Positions 7,921 through 16,323 of a stretch of DNA of 64,000 bases are shown here, in pieces. Location: assembly GCA_045658005.1 (NCBI GenBank), contig JAZOUD010000125.1, positions 48,245 to 112,244 of the forward strand. The letters are read 5' to 3'. Position numbers and translations under genes: made by a program. Position 1 is the stretch's first letter. Every line of letters starts with the position of its first letter. Source of the stretch: UBA2862 sp045658005 (GTDB taxonomy: Bacteria; Bacillota; Clostridia; Christensenellales; Aristaeellaceae). The notes under the pieces are model-generated. The model made no database searches, was not told the origin of the DNA, and worked only from the letters and a program-made list of their open reading frames with translations.

Positions 7921-8833
7921 GATCTACGGCAGCTACTACGATGCCACCGCCGCCATATTGCGCCAGGCTGTTGCCGGAACGCTGACCGATCGGGCGCTGA
8001 CGGCGCTGGTGCAAAAGCAGGCGTTCTCCGAGAGCCTGCTGTCCATCCCTCAGGGCCTGAAGGGGGAGCGGTGGCAGCTGATTCACCGCGACCTGACGAC
8101 GCCCATGCGGGAAGCGCCCACCATGCCGCTGACTATGCTCCAAAAGCGGTGGCTGAAGGCGCTGCTGCTGGATCCGCGCATACAGCTCTTTACTCCCGAC
8201 ATGTCGGGGCTTGAGGACGTGAAGCCGCTGTTCACGCCGGATATGTTCGTGTATTTTGACCGATATGGAGATGGCGACGACTACGCCGACACGGGCTATA
8301 TCTCCCGGTTTCAGACCATCCTTCATGCGCTTCGGGAAAAGCAGGATCTGTTTGTGCGCTTTGTATCCGGGCGGGGTATGCGGGTGGAGATTATCGTCAC
8401 ACCGCGCTATCTGGAGTATTCCGAGAAGGACGACCGTTTTCGCCTGGTGGCATCCGGCTTCAGGCGGGACTGGATTATCAACCTTTCCCGCGTGACAGAC
8501 TGCAAACCGGCGCTACGGCAAATGCCTGCGTCGCTTCATCCTCAATGCCCGGCAAGGCTGACCTTCGTGCTGACGGATACCCGAAATGCGCTGGAACGGG
8601 TGCTGCTGCACTTTTCCCACCTTCAAAAGGAGACGGAGCGGCTGGACGACATCCACTATCGCGTCACGCTCTGCTATGACAAGCAGGACGAGACGGAAAT
8701 GGTCATCCGGGTACTGTCCTTTGGCTCGATGATTCGGGTCACAGAGCCGGAACACTTCGTGGCGTTGTTGCGGCAGCGCATCGAGCGACAGATGCAGTTC
8801 GCAGCAAAAATGCCGGGAAAAGGCGATGAATAG
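7907..8833 (+). CDS. Second WYL-domain regulator
   Basis: The ATG at 7907 lies 8 bases after GGAGG inside the upstream gene, so the two frames overlap by 14 bases. The product is 308 residues: an N-terminal region (EIYGSYYDATAAILRQAV) unlike the first regulator, and a WYL-like core (QTILHALREKQDLFVRFVSG ... IIVTPRYLEYSEKDDRFRLV) with diverged signature residues. The ending IRVLSFGSMIRVTEPEHFVA resembles the standard WYL C terminus. A tandem pair of different WYL proteins often acts as a heteromer, and this pairing with rtcB suggests one control unit. The function is inferred from domain and context only. Confidence 0.75.
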   Translation: MLFHEIYGSYYDATAAILRQAVAGTLTDRALTALVQKQAFSESLLSIPQGLKGERWQLIHRDLTTPMREAPTMPLTMLQKRWLKALLLDPRIQLFTPDMSGLEDVKPLFTPDMFVYFDRYGDGDDYADTGYISRFQTILHALREKQDLFVRFVSGRGMRVEIIVTPRYLEYSEKDDRFRLVASGFRRDWIINLSRVTDCKPALRQMPASLHPQCPARLTFVLTDTRNALERVLLHFSHLQKETERLDDIHYRVTLCYDKQDETEMVIRVLSFGSMIRVTEPEHFVALLRQRIERQMQFAAKMPGKGDE

Positions 8834-8867
8834 CGTGTATAATGGGTGTCGAAAGGGGGAAACGGAT

Positions 8868-10076
8868 ATGATCGAGATCAAGGGACGATACAACACCGCG
8901 ATCTGCTACTGTGACGAAATTGAAGAAGTTGCGCGTCAGCAGATTCAGGATATGTGCGACCAGCAGGTGTTCGCCGGTTCCCGAATCCGCATCATGCCGG
9001 ATGTGCACGCGGGAAAGGCATGCACCATCGGCACAACGATGACCATCGAGGATAAGGCGGTTCCGAACCTGGTGGGCGTGGACATCGGTTGTGGCATGGA
9101 GACCGTGTTGCTGGAAGAAAAGCGAATAGACTTTGATCGGCTGGATCGCGTCATCCGCGAACAGGTGCCCTCCGGGAAGGATGTCCGCCAGACGCCTCAT
9201 CCGTTAAACGGAGAGATCGACCTGTCGATGCTGCGGTGTCATCTGGCCATCAACAAGGAACGTGCCGTGCTGAGCCTGGGTACGCTGGGCGGTGGGAATC
9301 ACTTCATCGAGGTGGATCGGGACGAGGAAGGACGGCTGTACCTGGTGATCCATTCCGGCAGCCGCAACCTGGGCGCTCAGATGGCCGCCTTTTACCAGAA
9401 GCTGGGCTGGAAGCATTTGAGCCGCGTGCCGGACGAGGCGCGGGAGGCGCTGATCGAGCGCTACAAGGCGGAGGGGCGGACCGACGAACTCAACGATGCC
9501 CTGCGGGCGATGAACGAGGACTATGTGCCAGACGTCGTCGTGCCGGAGCGCTTCGCCTATGTGGAGGGAGGGAACCTTGAGGACTATATCCACGACATGC
9601 GTCTGGTGCAGCGCTTTGCGACGTTGAACCGTCAGGCGATGGCGCAGGCCATTCTGGAGGGCCTGAACCTGCACATGGCGGACCAGTTTACCACCATCCA
9701 CAACTACATCGACACCGAGCACCGCATTCTGCGCAAGGGCTCCGTGTCGGCGCAGAAGGGGGAGCGGCTGTTGATCCCCATCAACATGCGGGATGGCGCC
9801 CTGCTGTGCGTCGGCAAGGGCAACCCGGAGTGGAACTTCTCCGCGCCCCATGGCGCGGGACGGCTGATGAGACGCAGCATCGCCCAGAACACGCTCACGG
9901 TGGAGGAGTTTCAGCGTCAGATGGCGGGCATCTATACCACCTGCGTGTCCCAGGGAACTTTGGATGAGTCGCCGATGGCCTACAAGGGCATCGATGCCAT
10001 TCTCTCCCAGATCGGCCCGACGGCGGAGGTCATACGGCAAATCAAGCCCATATACAACTACAAGGCCGGTGCCTGA
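8868..10076 (+). CDS. rtcB: RtcB-type RNA ligase
   Basis: The ATG at 8868 has AAGGGGG at 8853-8859. The 402-residue product carries the RtcB motifs in order: VGVDIGCGM near residue 70 (Mn-binding Cys), LGGGNHFIE near 141, HSGSRNLG near 161, HNYID near 278, and SAPHGAGRLMRR near 325, whose His is the guanylylation site. RtcB joins RNA 2',3'-cyclic phosphate or 3'-phosphate ends to 5'-OH ends using GTP and Mn2+, and repairs cleaved tRNA or rRNA. At about 400 residues it belongs to the shorter bacterial type. It lies 34 bases after the second WYL gene, probably cotranscribed. No RtcA or archease gene is present nearby. Confidence 0.92.
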   Translation: MIEIKGRYNTAICYCDEIEEVARQQIQDMCDQQVFAGSRIRIMPDVHAGKACTIGTTMTIEDKAVPNLVGVDIGCGMETVLLEEKRIDFDRLDRVIREQVPSGKDVRQTPHPLNGEIDLSMLRCHLAINKERAVLSLGTLGGGNHFIEVDRDEEGRLYLVIHSGSRNLGAQMAAFYQKLGWKHLSRVPDEAREALIERYKAEGRTDELNDALRAMNEDYVPDVVVPERFAYVEGGNLEDYIHDMRLVQRFATLNRQAMAQAILEGLNLHMADQFTTIHNYIDTEHRILRKGSVSAQKGERLLIPINMRDGALLCVGKGNPEWNFSAPHGAGRLMRRSIAQNTLTVEEFQRQMAGIYTTCVSQGTLDESPMAYKGIDAILSQIGPTAEVIRQIKPIYNYKAGA

Positions 10077-10087
10077 TGTCAGAACAG

Positions 10088-10116
10088 GGAATCGTCGAAA
10101 GGCGGTTCCTTTTTTC
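10088..10116 (+). terminator. Terminator after rtcB
   Basis: GGAATCG (10088-10094) can pair with CGGTTCC (10103-10109), followed by a run of T. It begins 11 bases after the rtcB stop codon. Confidence 0.6.
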
Positions 10117-10243
10117 GTGATATGACCGGCGGAAGAATGTGCTTGCAGCTTTTTTGCCGGGAAGAGAGAAGCAGAATATAGTACCATAAGACCATCGCAG
10201 GGGCGAGCGAACAAACGCCCGAACAAGGTCCCCTCGTCTAACC

Positions 10244-10295
10244 GTGGGACAAGGGGACGGTTCTCTTGAGACAAGGGGACGGTTCTCTTGTCCCA
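10244..10295. repeat. Dispersed GGGACAAGGGGACGG repeat, copy C
   Basis: Two direct copies of a unit beginning GGGACAAGGGGACGGTTCTC (first copy with G to A variation) end in TTGTCCCA, so the outer ends are also inverted repeats. The same unit occurs at 38736, 48118 and 57053. It lies directly against the 3' end of the leucine-rich repeat gene. Confidence 0.85.
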
Positions 10296-10297
10296 TC

Positions 10298-11911
10298 TCA
10301 CCAGAGTGAGATCGAGGATGAGGGCGTTTGACTGAAACGGCGATTGCCGTAATCCAACAGGGTCGTGAAGTACTCGCTTCTGTCGGGCCCGTCCGCGCGC
10401 TCCAAGAGAATCTGAACCGCCTCGCCGGACAGGCAGTCATTGTCGGCGAGCAGGTGCATCAGCGACTTGTCCCTGAGCGCTTCAGCGATGAAAGCCGTGG
10501 GATGGGACCGCATCCAGCCGGTACAGGCCTCGGCGACCTCGGGCTGGAAGGGAATGCCCTGGTTCATCGCGCGGGCATAGCCGAGGCATACGCGCTTGCG
10601 CCACGGGCCGGGAAAGGCCTCGGGCGGTTGAAGCGGCGCGACGATCACGGCCTGCCGGGCATTCGCGAGCACGGACAGCGTTGCCGGATCGCAGGCCGCG
10701 TTGACCACCAGAGTACGCAGTCCGGCGCATCCGGACAGCGCTCCGGCGCCAATGCGGGCCAACGATTCCGGCAGCTCCAGCCATTCCAGCGCGGCGCAGC
10801 GGTAGAAGGCCCGCTCGCCGATTTCGCGCACCCCGTCTGGAATCGAAAGCCGCTTCAGTAGACGGCAGCCTTCAAAGGCGCGCGGCCCCACAGCCTCCAG
10901 CCCCGGCGGCAGCTCGATGGCCTCCAGCGACCGGCAATCCAGGAAGGCTTCCGCGGCGATGCGGTCCATGCCCGGCGACAGGCGGACCGATGCCAGGCGA
11001 TGGCAGCCGGAAAAGGCGCCTGCGCCGACGGACTTCACGGTTCCCGGAAGCTCGACTGCCTTCAGGCATACGCAATCCGCCAGGGCGCGCGCTCCGATGC
11101 GCTCCAGGACGTCGCCGAAATCGACGCGCAGCAGGGCGTCGTTTCCCGCCAGCGCCTGGCCGGCGATGACGCGGGTTCCCCTGGGCACGGCATAATCCCG
11201 CTTCACCCTGGCATGCACGAGCATCCCCTGGGCCTCCAGGTAGCAGGTGTCAAGCCCCAACAGGCTTTTGGGAAGCGCATTTGCGGACAGCTCCGTCACG
11301 CGCTTCGGAATGGACAAGTCCTTCAAAGAAGGGCAATCTGCGAAGGCCATGGGTCCGATTCGCGTCAGGCTCTCGGGCAGGCGAACGTCCGAGAGGGACT
11401 TACAGCCCGCGAAGGCGCGCTCCCCAATCTGCGAGATGCTCTCAGGGAGTGCTATTGACCTCAGCGCGGCGCAGCCGTAGAAGGCCCTGTCGGGGATTTC
11501 AGACAGGCCGGCCGGCAGGTCTATGCGCTCAAGCGCCGCGCAGCCCTGGAACGCCTGCGCCCCGATCTGTCCAAGGCCATCGGGCAGCCTCAGCCCGACG
11601 AGACCGGAGCAGCCCTGGAACGCGCTCCTGCCGATGCGGCGCAGGCCCTCCGGCAGCGATACGCGGCGCAGGCCGGACTTTCCCTGAAGCGCGGACGCGC
11701 CGATGGCGACGACCCTCCTGCCGCCGATCCCGGAGGGAATCTCCAGCGACGCGCCGCAGTTTTCCACGCCGGTGACGACGACGCCGTCTTCTTCCTCTGC
11801 CAGGTGGAGCTCTGTTTTCGATGGCACGGCCTGCGGCGCCATTTCGGTTGAGACGGTCGGCGTCGGTTCGTCCTCCCAAAGCTGCAGCCGGACCATTGAC
11901 GGTTCTCCCAT
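10298..11911 (-). CDS. BspA-like leucine-rich repeat protein
   Basis: Starts at 11911 behind GGGAGG on the minus strand; 537 residues. Residues 1-55 are a non-repetitive head without a signal peptide. They are followed by about 14 repeats of the LRR_5 (BspA) type, for example LPEGLRRIGRSAFQGCSGL, spanning roughly 60-420. The tail (about 430-520) is helical and resembles the cap of related clostridial LRR proteins, with ERADGPDRSEYFTTLLDYGN near the end. LRR_5 arrays mediate protein binding. The last residues (SQTPSSSISLW) look unlike a natural end, and the stop is next to a dispersed repeat, so the true C terminus may have been lost. Confidence 0.8.
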   Translation of the reverse strand: MGEPSMVRLQLWEDEPTPTVSTEMAPQAVPSKTELHLAEEEDGVVVTGVENCGASLEIPSGIGGRRVVAIGASALQGKSGLRRVSLPEGLRRIGRSAFQGCSGLVGLRLPDGLGQIGAQAFQGCAALERIDLPAGLSEIPDRAFYGCAALRSIALPESISQIGERAFAGCKSLSDVRLPESLTRIGPMAFADCPSLKDLSIPKRVTELSANALPKSLLGLDTCYLEAQGMLVHARVKRDYAVPRGTRVIAGQALAGNDALLRVDFGDVLERIGARALADCVCLKAVELPGTVKSVGAGAFSGCHRLASVRLSPGMDRIAAEAFLDCRSLEAIELPPGLEAVGPRAFEGCRLLKRLSIPDGVREIGERAFYRCAALEWLELPESLARIGAGALSGCAGLRTLVVNAACDPATLSVLANARQAVIVAPLQPPEAFPGPWRKRVCLGYARAMNQGIPFQPEVAEACTGWMRSHPTAFIAEALRDKSLMHLLADNDCLSGEAVQILLERADGPDRSEYFTTLLDYGNRRFSQTPSSSISLW

Positions 11912-12031
11912 ATCCTGACCTCCCGCAAATCGGCATTCCCCATAACAGTATATCCCATTTTCCAGTCCGGGGCAATCTCATATTAACAGCGCTATGTTAG
12001 AATAATACAAATTCTCTTCCGGAGGACGCCC

Positions 12032-13906
12032 ATGCAGGATAACCCGCGTCTTTTCGAGCTGGCTGACCAGGTGATGACCCTCAGCCGAAACGCCCTCGTC
12101 ATGAATCTGCGCTTTATGGACATGGCGGTGTTTCGCCTGCGCGCGGAACCGGCGGACACCACGCTGGCCACCGACGGGCGCTATCTGTTCTACGGCCCGG
12201 CGCACATGCTTCGCCGGTATATGCTTAATGAGGCGCTGCCTGCCCGGGACTACCTGCACGTCCTGCTGCACTGCGTCTTCAGGCATCCCTTCATCGACAC
12301 GCTGGTGGACCGCAGGCTTTGGGACCTGGCGGCGGATATCGCGGTGGAGGCGTTGATCGTCTCGCTGGCGCTGCCGCGCTTCGAAGCCGGGCGGGAGCTG
12401 GATCAGCGGCCCATCGTCGACGCGCTGACGGAGAAGCTGGGCCTGTTGACTGCGGAGAAGCTGTACCACTTCTTTCGGGACAATCCTCCGCCGGATATCT
12501 GGCAGGACGTGTTTCGCGCCGACGATCACGGACTGTGGTACCGTCTGCACCGCCGTCAGGAAGCCCTGAACGGCAAGCGGGGCGGCGAGGCGGAGGACGC
12601 GGCAGACAGCTCCGGCGACAGCCAGGCTGCGGCGCAGAACGACGCGGCCGCCGGGGACAGGCAGCCGTCCCTGGGCAACGACGGGGAAAACGGCGAGAAC
12701 GGTGACGAAGCCATCGACATTCCGCAGTCAGCGGGGGAGAACAGCGCGGGGGACGATTCGACGCGCTCCCTCTCCGCCCATTCCCGGGACGACGGGGACG
12801 AGGGCCGCAGCCGGTCACGCCTGATGCGCTCGGAGGCGGGCGGCGAATCCGGCGAGAGCCTGTACCGCAAGTCGGACGGCGGCAAGCCCCAAAACCAGAA
12901 CGTGGGGCAGGGGCTGGACACGGAGGGCGGAGAGAGCAGCACGCCCGCCGGTTCCCAGAGCCGCAACGAACGCACCCGGGGCGGCGTGGAATCCGCCACC
13001 GCCAACGGCACCAGCGGCGATTCCGGGAACGCGGCCACCCAGGGCGATTCCCCGTCGGGAGGCAGCGGCTCGGGACAGGCCGACGCCCAGGTCCTTGAGC
13101 CGGGGAAAGGGGGAGAAGGCAGGAACGACTCCGCAGAGCGTTTGGACGAACTCGAAGCCGACAGCCGCGCCGAGCTGACGCGCCAGTGGCAGGAGGTGAG
13201 CGAGCGCATCCAGATGGATCTGGAGGCGCAGGCCCACCAGCGCGGCGCGCAAGCCGGCAGCCTGTTCCGCCAGCTGGAGATCGCCAATCGTGAAAAGTAC
13301 GACTACGCGGACTTCCTGAGAAAGTTCGCCGTGCTGGGCGAGCACATGCAGTTAAACGACGACGAATTCGACCAGATCTTCTATACCTACGGGCTGCGGC
13401 TGTACGGCAACCTGCCGCTGATCGAGCCGCTGGAGACGAAGGAGGTCAGGCGCATACGGGATTTCGTGATCGCCATAGACACCTCCGCCTCCACCAGCGG
13501 AGCCCTGGTGGAGCGTTTTTTGTCGCGCACCTGGGAGGTGCTGTCCAGCGAGGAGAGCTTCTTCAAAAAGATCCACATTCGAATCCTGCAGTGCGACGCC
13601 GATATCCAGGAGGAGGCGGTGATCGCCTGCCGAGAGGATTTCGAGCGCTACATGCGGGATTTTACGGTCAAGGGACTGGGCGGCACCGATTTCAGGCCGG
13701 TATTCCGGCGCGTGGACGAGCTGCTGCGCCAGGGGGCATTCACGCACCTTCGGGGGCTGATCTACTTCACGGACGGCGAGGGCGTCTATCCCGTCCGGAA
13801 GCCCGACTACGAGACCGCCTTCGTGTTTGTGAAGCGGCCCGACGACGCCGCGCCGGACGTGCCCGCCTGGGCCATCAAACTGGTATTGGATGAGGGGGAC
13901 ATTTAA
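12032..13906 (+). CDS. DUF2201-like metallopeptidase/VWA protein
   Basis: The ATG at 12032 follows CCGGAGGA. The product is 624 residues in three parts. Residues 1-185 resemble the DUF2201 N-terminal putative metallopeptidase, with YLHVLLHCVFRHP near 75 (HxxxxH-type motif). Residues 190-370 are a low-complexity linker rich in Gly, Ser, Asp, Glu and Gln. The C-terminal 250 residues form a VWA-like domain with IDTSASTSGALVE near 482 (DxSxS metal site) and GLGGTDFRPVF. Its stop abuts the next gene, a MoxR-type ATPase. Such VWA/MoxR pairs usually act as chaperone-like assembly or remodelling machines. The client here is unknown. Confidence 0.8.
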   Translation: MQDNPRLFELADQVMTLSRNALVMNLRFMDMAVFRLRAEPADTTLATDGRYLFYGPAHMLRRYMLNEALPARDYLHVLLHCVFRHPFIDTLVDRRLWDLAADIAVEALIVSLALPRFEAGRELDQRPIVDALTEKLGLLTAEKLYHFFRDNPPPDIWQDVFRADDHGLWYRLHRRQEALNGKRGGEAEDAADSSGDSQAAAQNDAAAGDRQPSLGNDGENGENGDEAIDIPQSAGENSAGDDSTRSLSAHSRDDGDEGRSRSRLMRSEAGGESGESLYRKSDGGKPQNQNVGQGLDTEGGESSTPAGSQSRNERTRGGVESATANGTSGDSGNAATQGDSPSGGSGSGQADAQVLEPGKGGEGRNDSAERLDELEADSRAELTRQWQEVSERIQMDLEAQAHQRGAQAGSLFRQLEIANREKYDYADFLRKFAVLGEHMQLNDDEFDQIFYTYGLRLYGNLPLIEPLETKEVRRIRDFVIAIDTSASTSGALVERFLSRTWEVLSSEESFFKKIHIRILQCDADIQEEAVIACREDFERYMRDFTVKGLGGTDFRPVFRRVDELLRQGAFTHLRGLIYFTDGEGVYPVRKPDYETAFVFVKRPDDAAPDVPAWAIKLVLDEGDI

Positions 13907-15487
13907 ATGAATATCAAGCAGGCAAAGCAGCAGGTCGAATACGCCGTGAAGGCCTATCTCACCCTGGATGAGCTCGGACAGCCGGCCATACCCGTCGAAC
14001 GCCAGCGCCCGATCTTCCTGATGGGCGCCCCGGGCATCGGCAAGACGGCCATCATGTCGCAGATCGCCCAGGAGCTGGGCATTGGCCTGGTGGCCTATTC
14101 GATGACCCACCACACCCGCCAGAGCGCCCTCGGCCTGCCCTTCATCGTGCAGAAGTCCTACGGCGGCGAGATGTGCGACGTGTCCGAATACACCATGTCT
14201 GAGATCATCGCCAGCATCTACGATTGCATGGAGGCCGGCGGCGTCAGGCAGGGCATACTGTTCCTGGACGAGATCAACTGCGTTTCGGAGACCCTCGCGC
14301 CGTCCATGCTGCAATTCCTCCAGTTCAAGACCTTTGGCCGCTGGTCCGTGCCCCAGGGCTGGGTGGTGGTCACCGCGGGCAACCCGCCGGAGTTCAACAA
14401 TTCGGTGCGTGAATTTGACATCGTCACCTGGGACCGCCTGAAGCGCATTGACGTGGAGCCGGACTACGACGCCTGGAGGGAATACGCGCTGAACCACCGC
14501 GTGCATCCCGCCGTGACCAGCTACCTGGAGATTCGCAAGGGCGACTTCTATAAGATCGAATCCACCGTGGACGGCAAGCGGTTCGTCACGGCCCGGGGCT
14601 GGGTGGATCTTTCCGATATGATCAAGCTGTTCGAGAGGAACGGCTTTCCGGTGGACGAGACGCTGGTGGGGCAGTATTTGCAGGATCCGAAGATCGCCAA
14701 GGGCTTTGCCGTGTATTACGACCTTTTCAACAAGTACCGCTCCGACTATCAGGTGGAGGCCATACTGGCCGGCGAGGCAACGGAGGACATTCGCTCCCGC
14801 GCCCGGGAAGCTCGCTTCGACGAGCGGCTTTCGCTGCTTTCGCTGCTGACGGACGCCGTGGGCGACGGCATTCGCCGGGTGCTGCGGGATGAAAGGGCGT
14901 TGAATGAGATCGTCAGGCGGCTGCGCGCCGACAAAGCCCGCTTTGCCACGGCTGACCCGGAAGCGGCGCGGAAGCGCCTTATCGAAACCGCGGAAGCCGT
15001 CACGCAGTCCATCGCGGCGCGCCGGCAGGCCAACGCGCTGCCGGACGAGGAGGCCCGCGCGGGCATGAAGGCCGCCAGGCTGCTGGAGGACTTTGCCGGC
15101 GAGCTGGGCGACGATGTGGCGCAGCCCTTCGCCTGGCTTGGCCAGCGCTTCGACCGGGAGAGCGCCGCCCTGCAACGGGACGCCGCCGGCGTGCGCCGCC
15201 AGCTGGACAACATTTTCGCCTTCTGCGAGGCGGTGTTCCCGGAGGGGCAGGAGCTGTTATTGCTTGTGACGGAGCTTTCCGTGGATGCCTCCAGCGCCCG
15301 CTTCATCGGCAAGTACGGCTGCGAGGCCTATTTCCGCTACAATCGCGAATTGATGTTCTATGAGCGCAATCGGGAGCTGAACCGGGAGATTGCGGCGCTA
15401 AAGCTGGATTTGACGGACGATAGCGCGGAAGGCCATTGCGGCCATTGCGCTCACAACCGCGAAGAGGGGCGCTGCGATGGGAAATAA
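13907..15487 (+). CDS. MoxR-type AAA+ ATPase
   Basis: Begins at the first base after the stop of the VWA gene. The product is 526 residues. Walker A GAPGIGKTAIM lies near residue 39, Walker B GILFLDEINCV near 120, and a sensor region VVVTAGNPPEFNNS near 157, all typical of the MoxR/RavA branch. The C-terminal half is helical, and the last residues (HCGHCAHNREEGRCDGK) hold four cysteines or histidines that may bind metal. With the VWA partner it probably forms an ATP-driven remodelling complex. It directly precedes hypB, so metal-centre assembly is an attractive but unproven role. Confidence 0.85.
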   Translation: MNIKQAKQQVEYAVKAYLTLDELGQPAIPVERQRPIFLMGAPGIGKTAIMSQIAQELGIGLVAYSMTHHTRQSALGLPFIVQKSYGGEMCDVSEYTMSEIIASIYDCMEAGGVRQGILFLDEINCVSETLAPSMLQFLQFKTFGRWSVPQGWVVVTAGNPPEFNNSVREFDIVTWDRLKRIDVEPDYDAWREYALNHRVHPAVTSYLEIRKGDFYKIESTVDGKRFVTARGWVDLSDMIKLFERNGFPVDETLVGQYLQDPKIAKGFAVYYDLFNKYRSDYQVEAILAGEATEDIRSRAREARFDERLSLLSLLTDAVGDGIRRVLRDERALNEIVRRLRADKARFATADPEAARKRLIETAEAVTQSIAARRQANALPDEEARAGMKAARLLEDFAGELGDDVAQPFAWLGQRFDRESAALQRDAAGVRRQLDNIFAFCEAVFPEGQELLLLVTELSVDASSARFIGKYGCEAYFRYNRELMFYERNRELNREIAALKLDLTDDSAEGHCGHCAHNREEGRCDGK

Positions 15488-15522
15488 ACAGGGGAGTGCC
15501 GGGAGCCCGCGAAACACTGACT

Positions 15523-15550
15523 TTGGCGCCTGTTTGTGGTATGATATAAA
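15523..15550 (+). promoter_or_regulatory. Possible promoter for hypB operon
   Basis: TTGGCG (15523-15528) and TATAAA (15545-15550) with a 16-base spacer lie about 55 bases before the hypB start. The match is moderate. Confidence 0.4.
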
Positions 15551-15604
15551 TAATCGGCTCGAATATGCCTGCCGGAAGCGCCTGTGAATCGAAAGGAGAC
15601 ACCC

Positions 15605-16309
15605 ATGGGAGACTACAGGATCATCGAGGTCAAGCGCAGCGTCTTTGAGGACAACAACCGCGACGCGGAGCGGCTGCGGACTCAGCTGAAGGGCGAAGGC
15701 ACCTTCCTTGTGAACCTGATGTCCTCGCCCGGCGCGGGCAAGACCACCACGTTGAAGCGCACCATCGCGGCGCTGAAGGATGAGATGAGGATCGGCGTGA
15801 TGGAGGCCGACATCGACGGCGAGGTGGACGCCGCTGCCATCACCCAGGCCGGGGCCAAGGCGGTGCAGATCCACACCGGCGGCATGTGCCACCTGGACGC
15901 GGACATGACCCGGCAGGGGCTTTATGCGCTGGGCAGCGCCGACTTCGACCTGGTGGTTCTGGAGAACGTGGGCAACCTGGTGTGTCCCGCGGAGTTCGAT
16001 ACCGGCGCGTGGCGCAACGTGATGCTGCTGTCCGTGCCCGAGGGGGACGACAAGCCGCTAAAGTACCCGCTGATGTTCAGGAACTGCCAGGCCGTGCTGG
16101 TGAACAAATGCGACACGCTCAGCGTGTTCGATGATTTCGACTGTGACCGCGTGAAGGCGCGCATCCTCGCCCGCAATCCGGATTGCGCGGTATTCTTCGT
16201 CTCGGCCAAGACCGGCGAGGGGTTCGACACCTGGCTGGACTGGCTGCGAAGCGCGATGAAGCAATTCAAGGCGGGTGAAATGGAAGCGCCGAAGCACTAC
16301 GACGCATGA
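15605..16309 (+). CDS. hypB: HypB, nickel-insertion GTPase
   Basis: The ATG at 15605 follows AAAGGAG at 15593-15599. The 234-residue product is a SIMIBI GTPase: P-loop MSSPGAGKTTTLKR near residue 40, EADIDGEVDA, HTGGMCHLDADM, VVLENVGNLVCPAEFDTG and the base-specificity motif VNKCD near 166. HypB hydrolyses GTP to drive nickel delivery from HypA to [NiFe]-hydrogenase or other nickel enzymes. The His-rich nickel-storage N terminus of some homologues is absent. It overlaps or closely precedes the flavoprotein gene, and hypA is two genes downstream, but no hydrogenase or HypCDEF gene occurs in the window. Confidence 0.93.
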   Translation: MGDYRIIEVKRSVFEDNNRDAERLRTQLKGEGTFLVNLMSSPGAGKTTTLKRTIAALKDEMRIGVMEADIDGEVDAAAITQAGAKAVQIHTGGMCHLDADMTRQGLYALGSADFDLVVLENVGNLVCPAEFDTGAWRNVMLLSVPEGDDKPLKYPLMFRNCQAVLVNKCDTLSVFDDFDCDRVKARILARNPDCAVFFVSAKTGEGFDTWLDWLRSAMKQFKAGEMEAPKHYDA

Positions 16310-16323
16310 TGAGGAGAGATACC

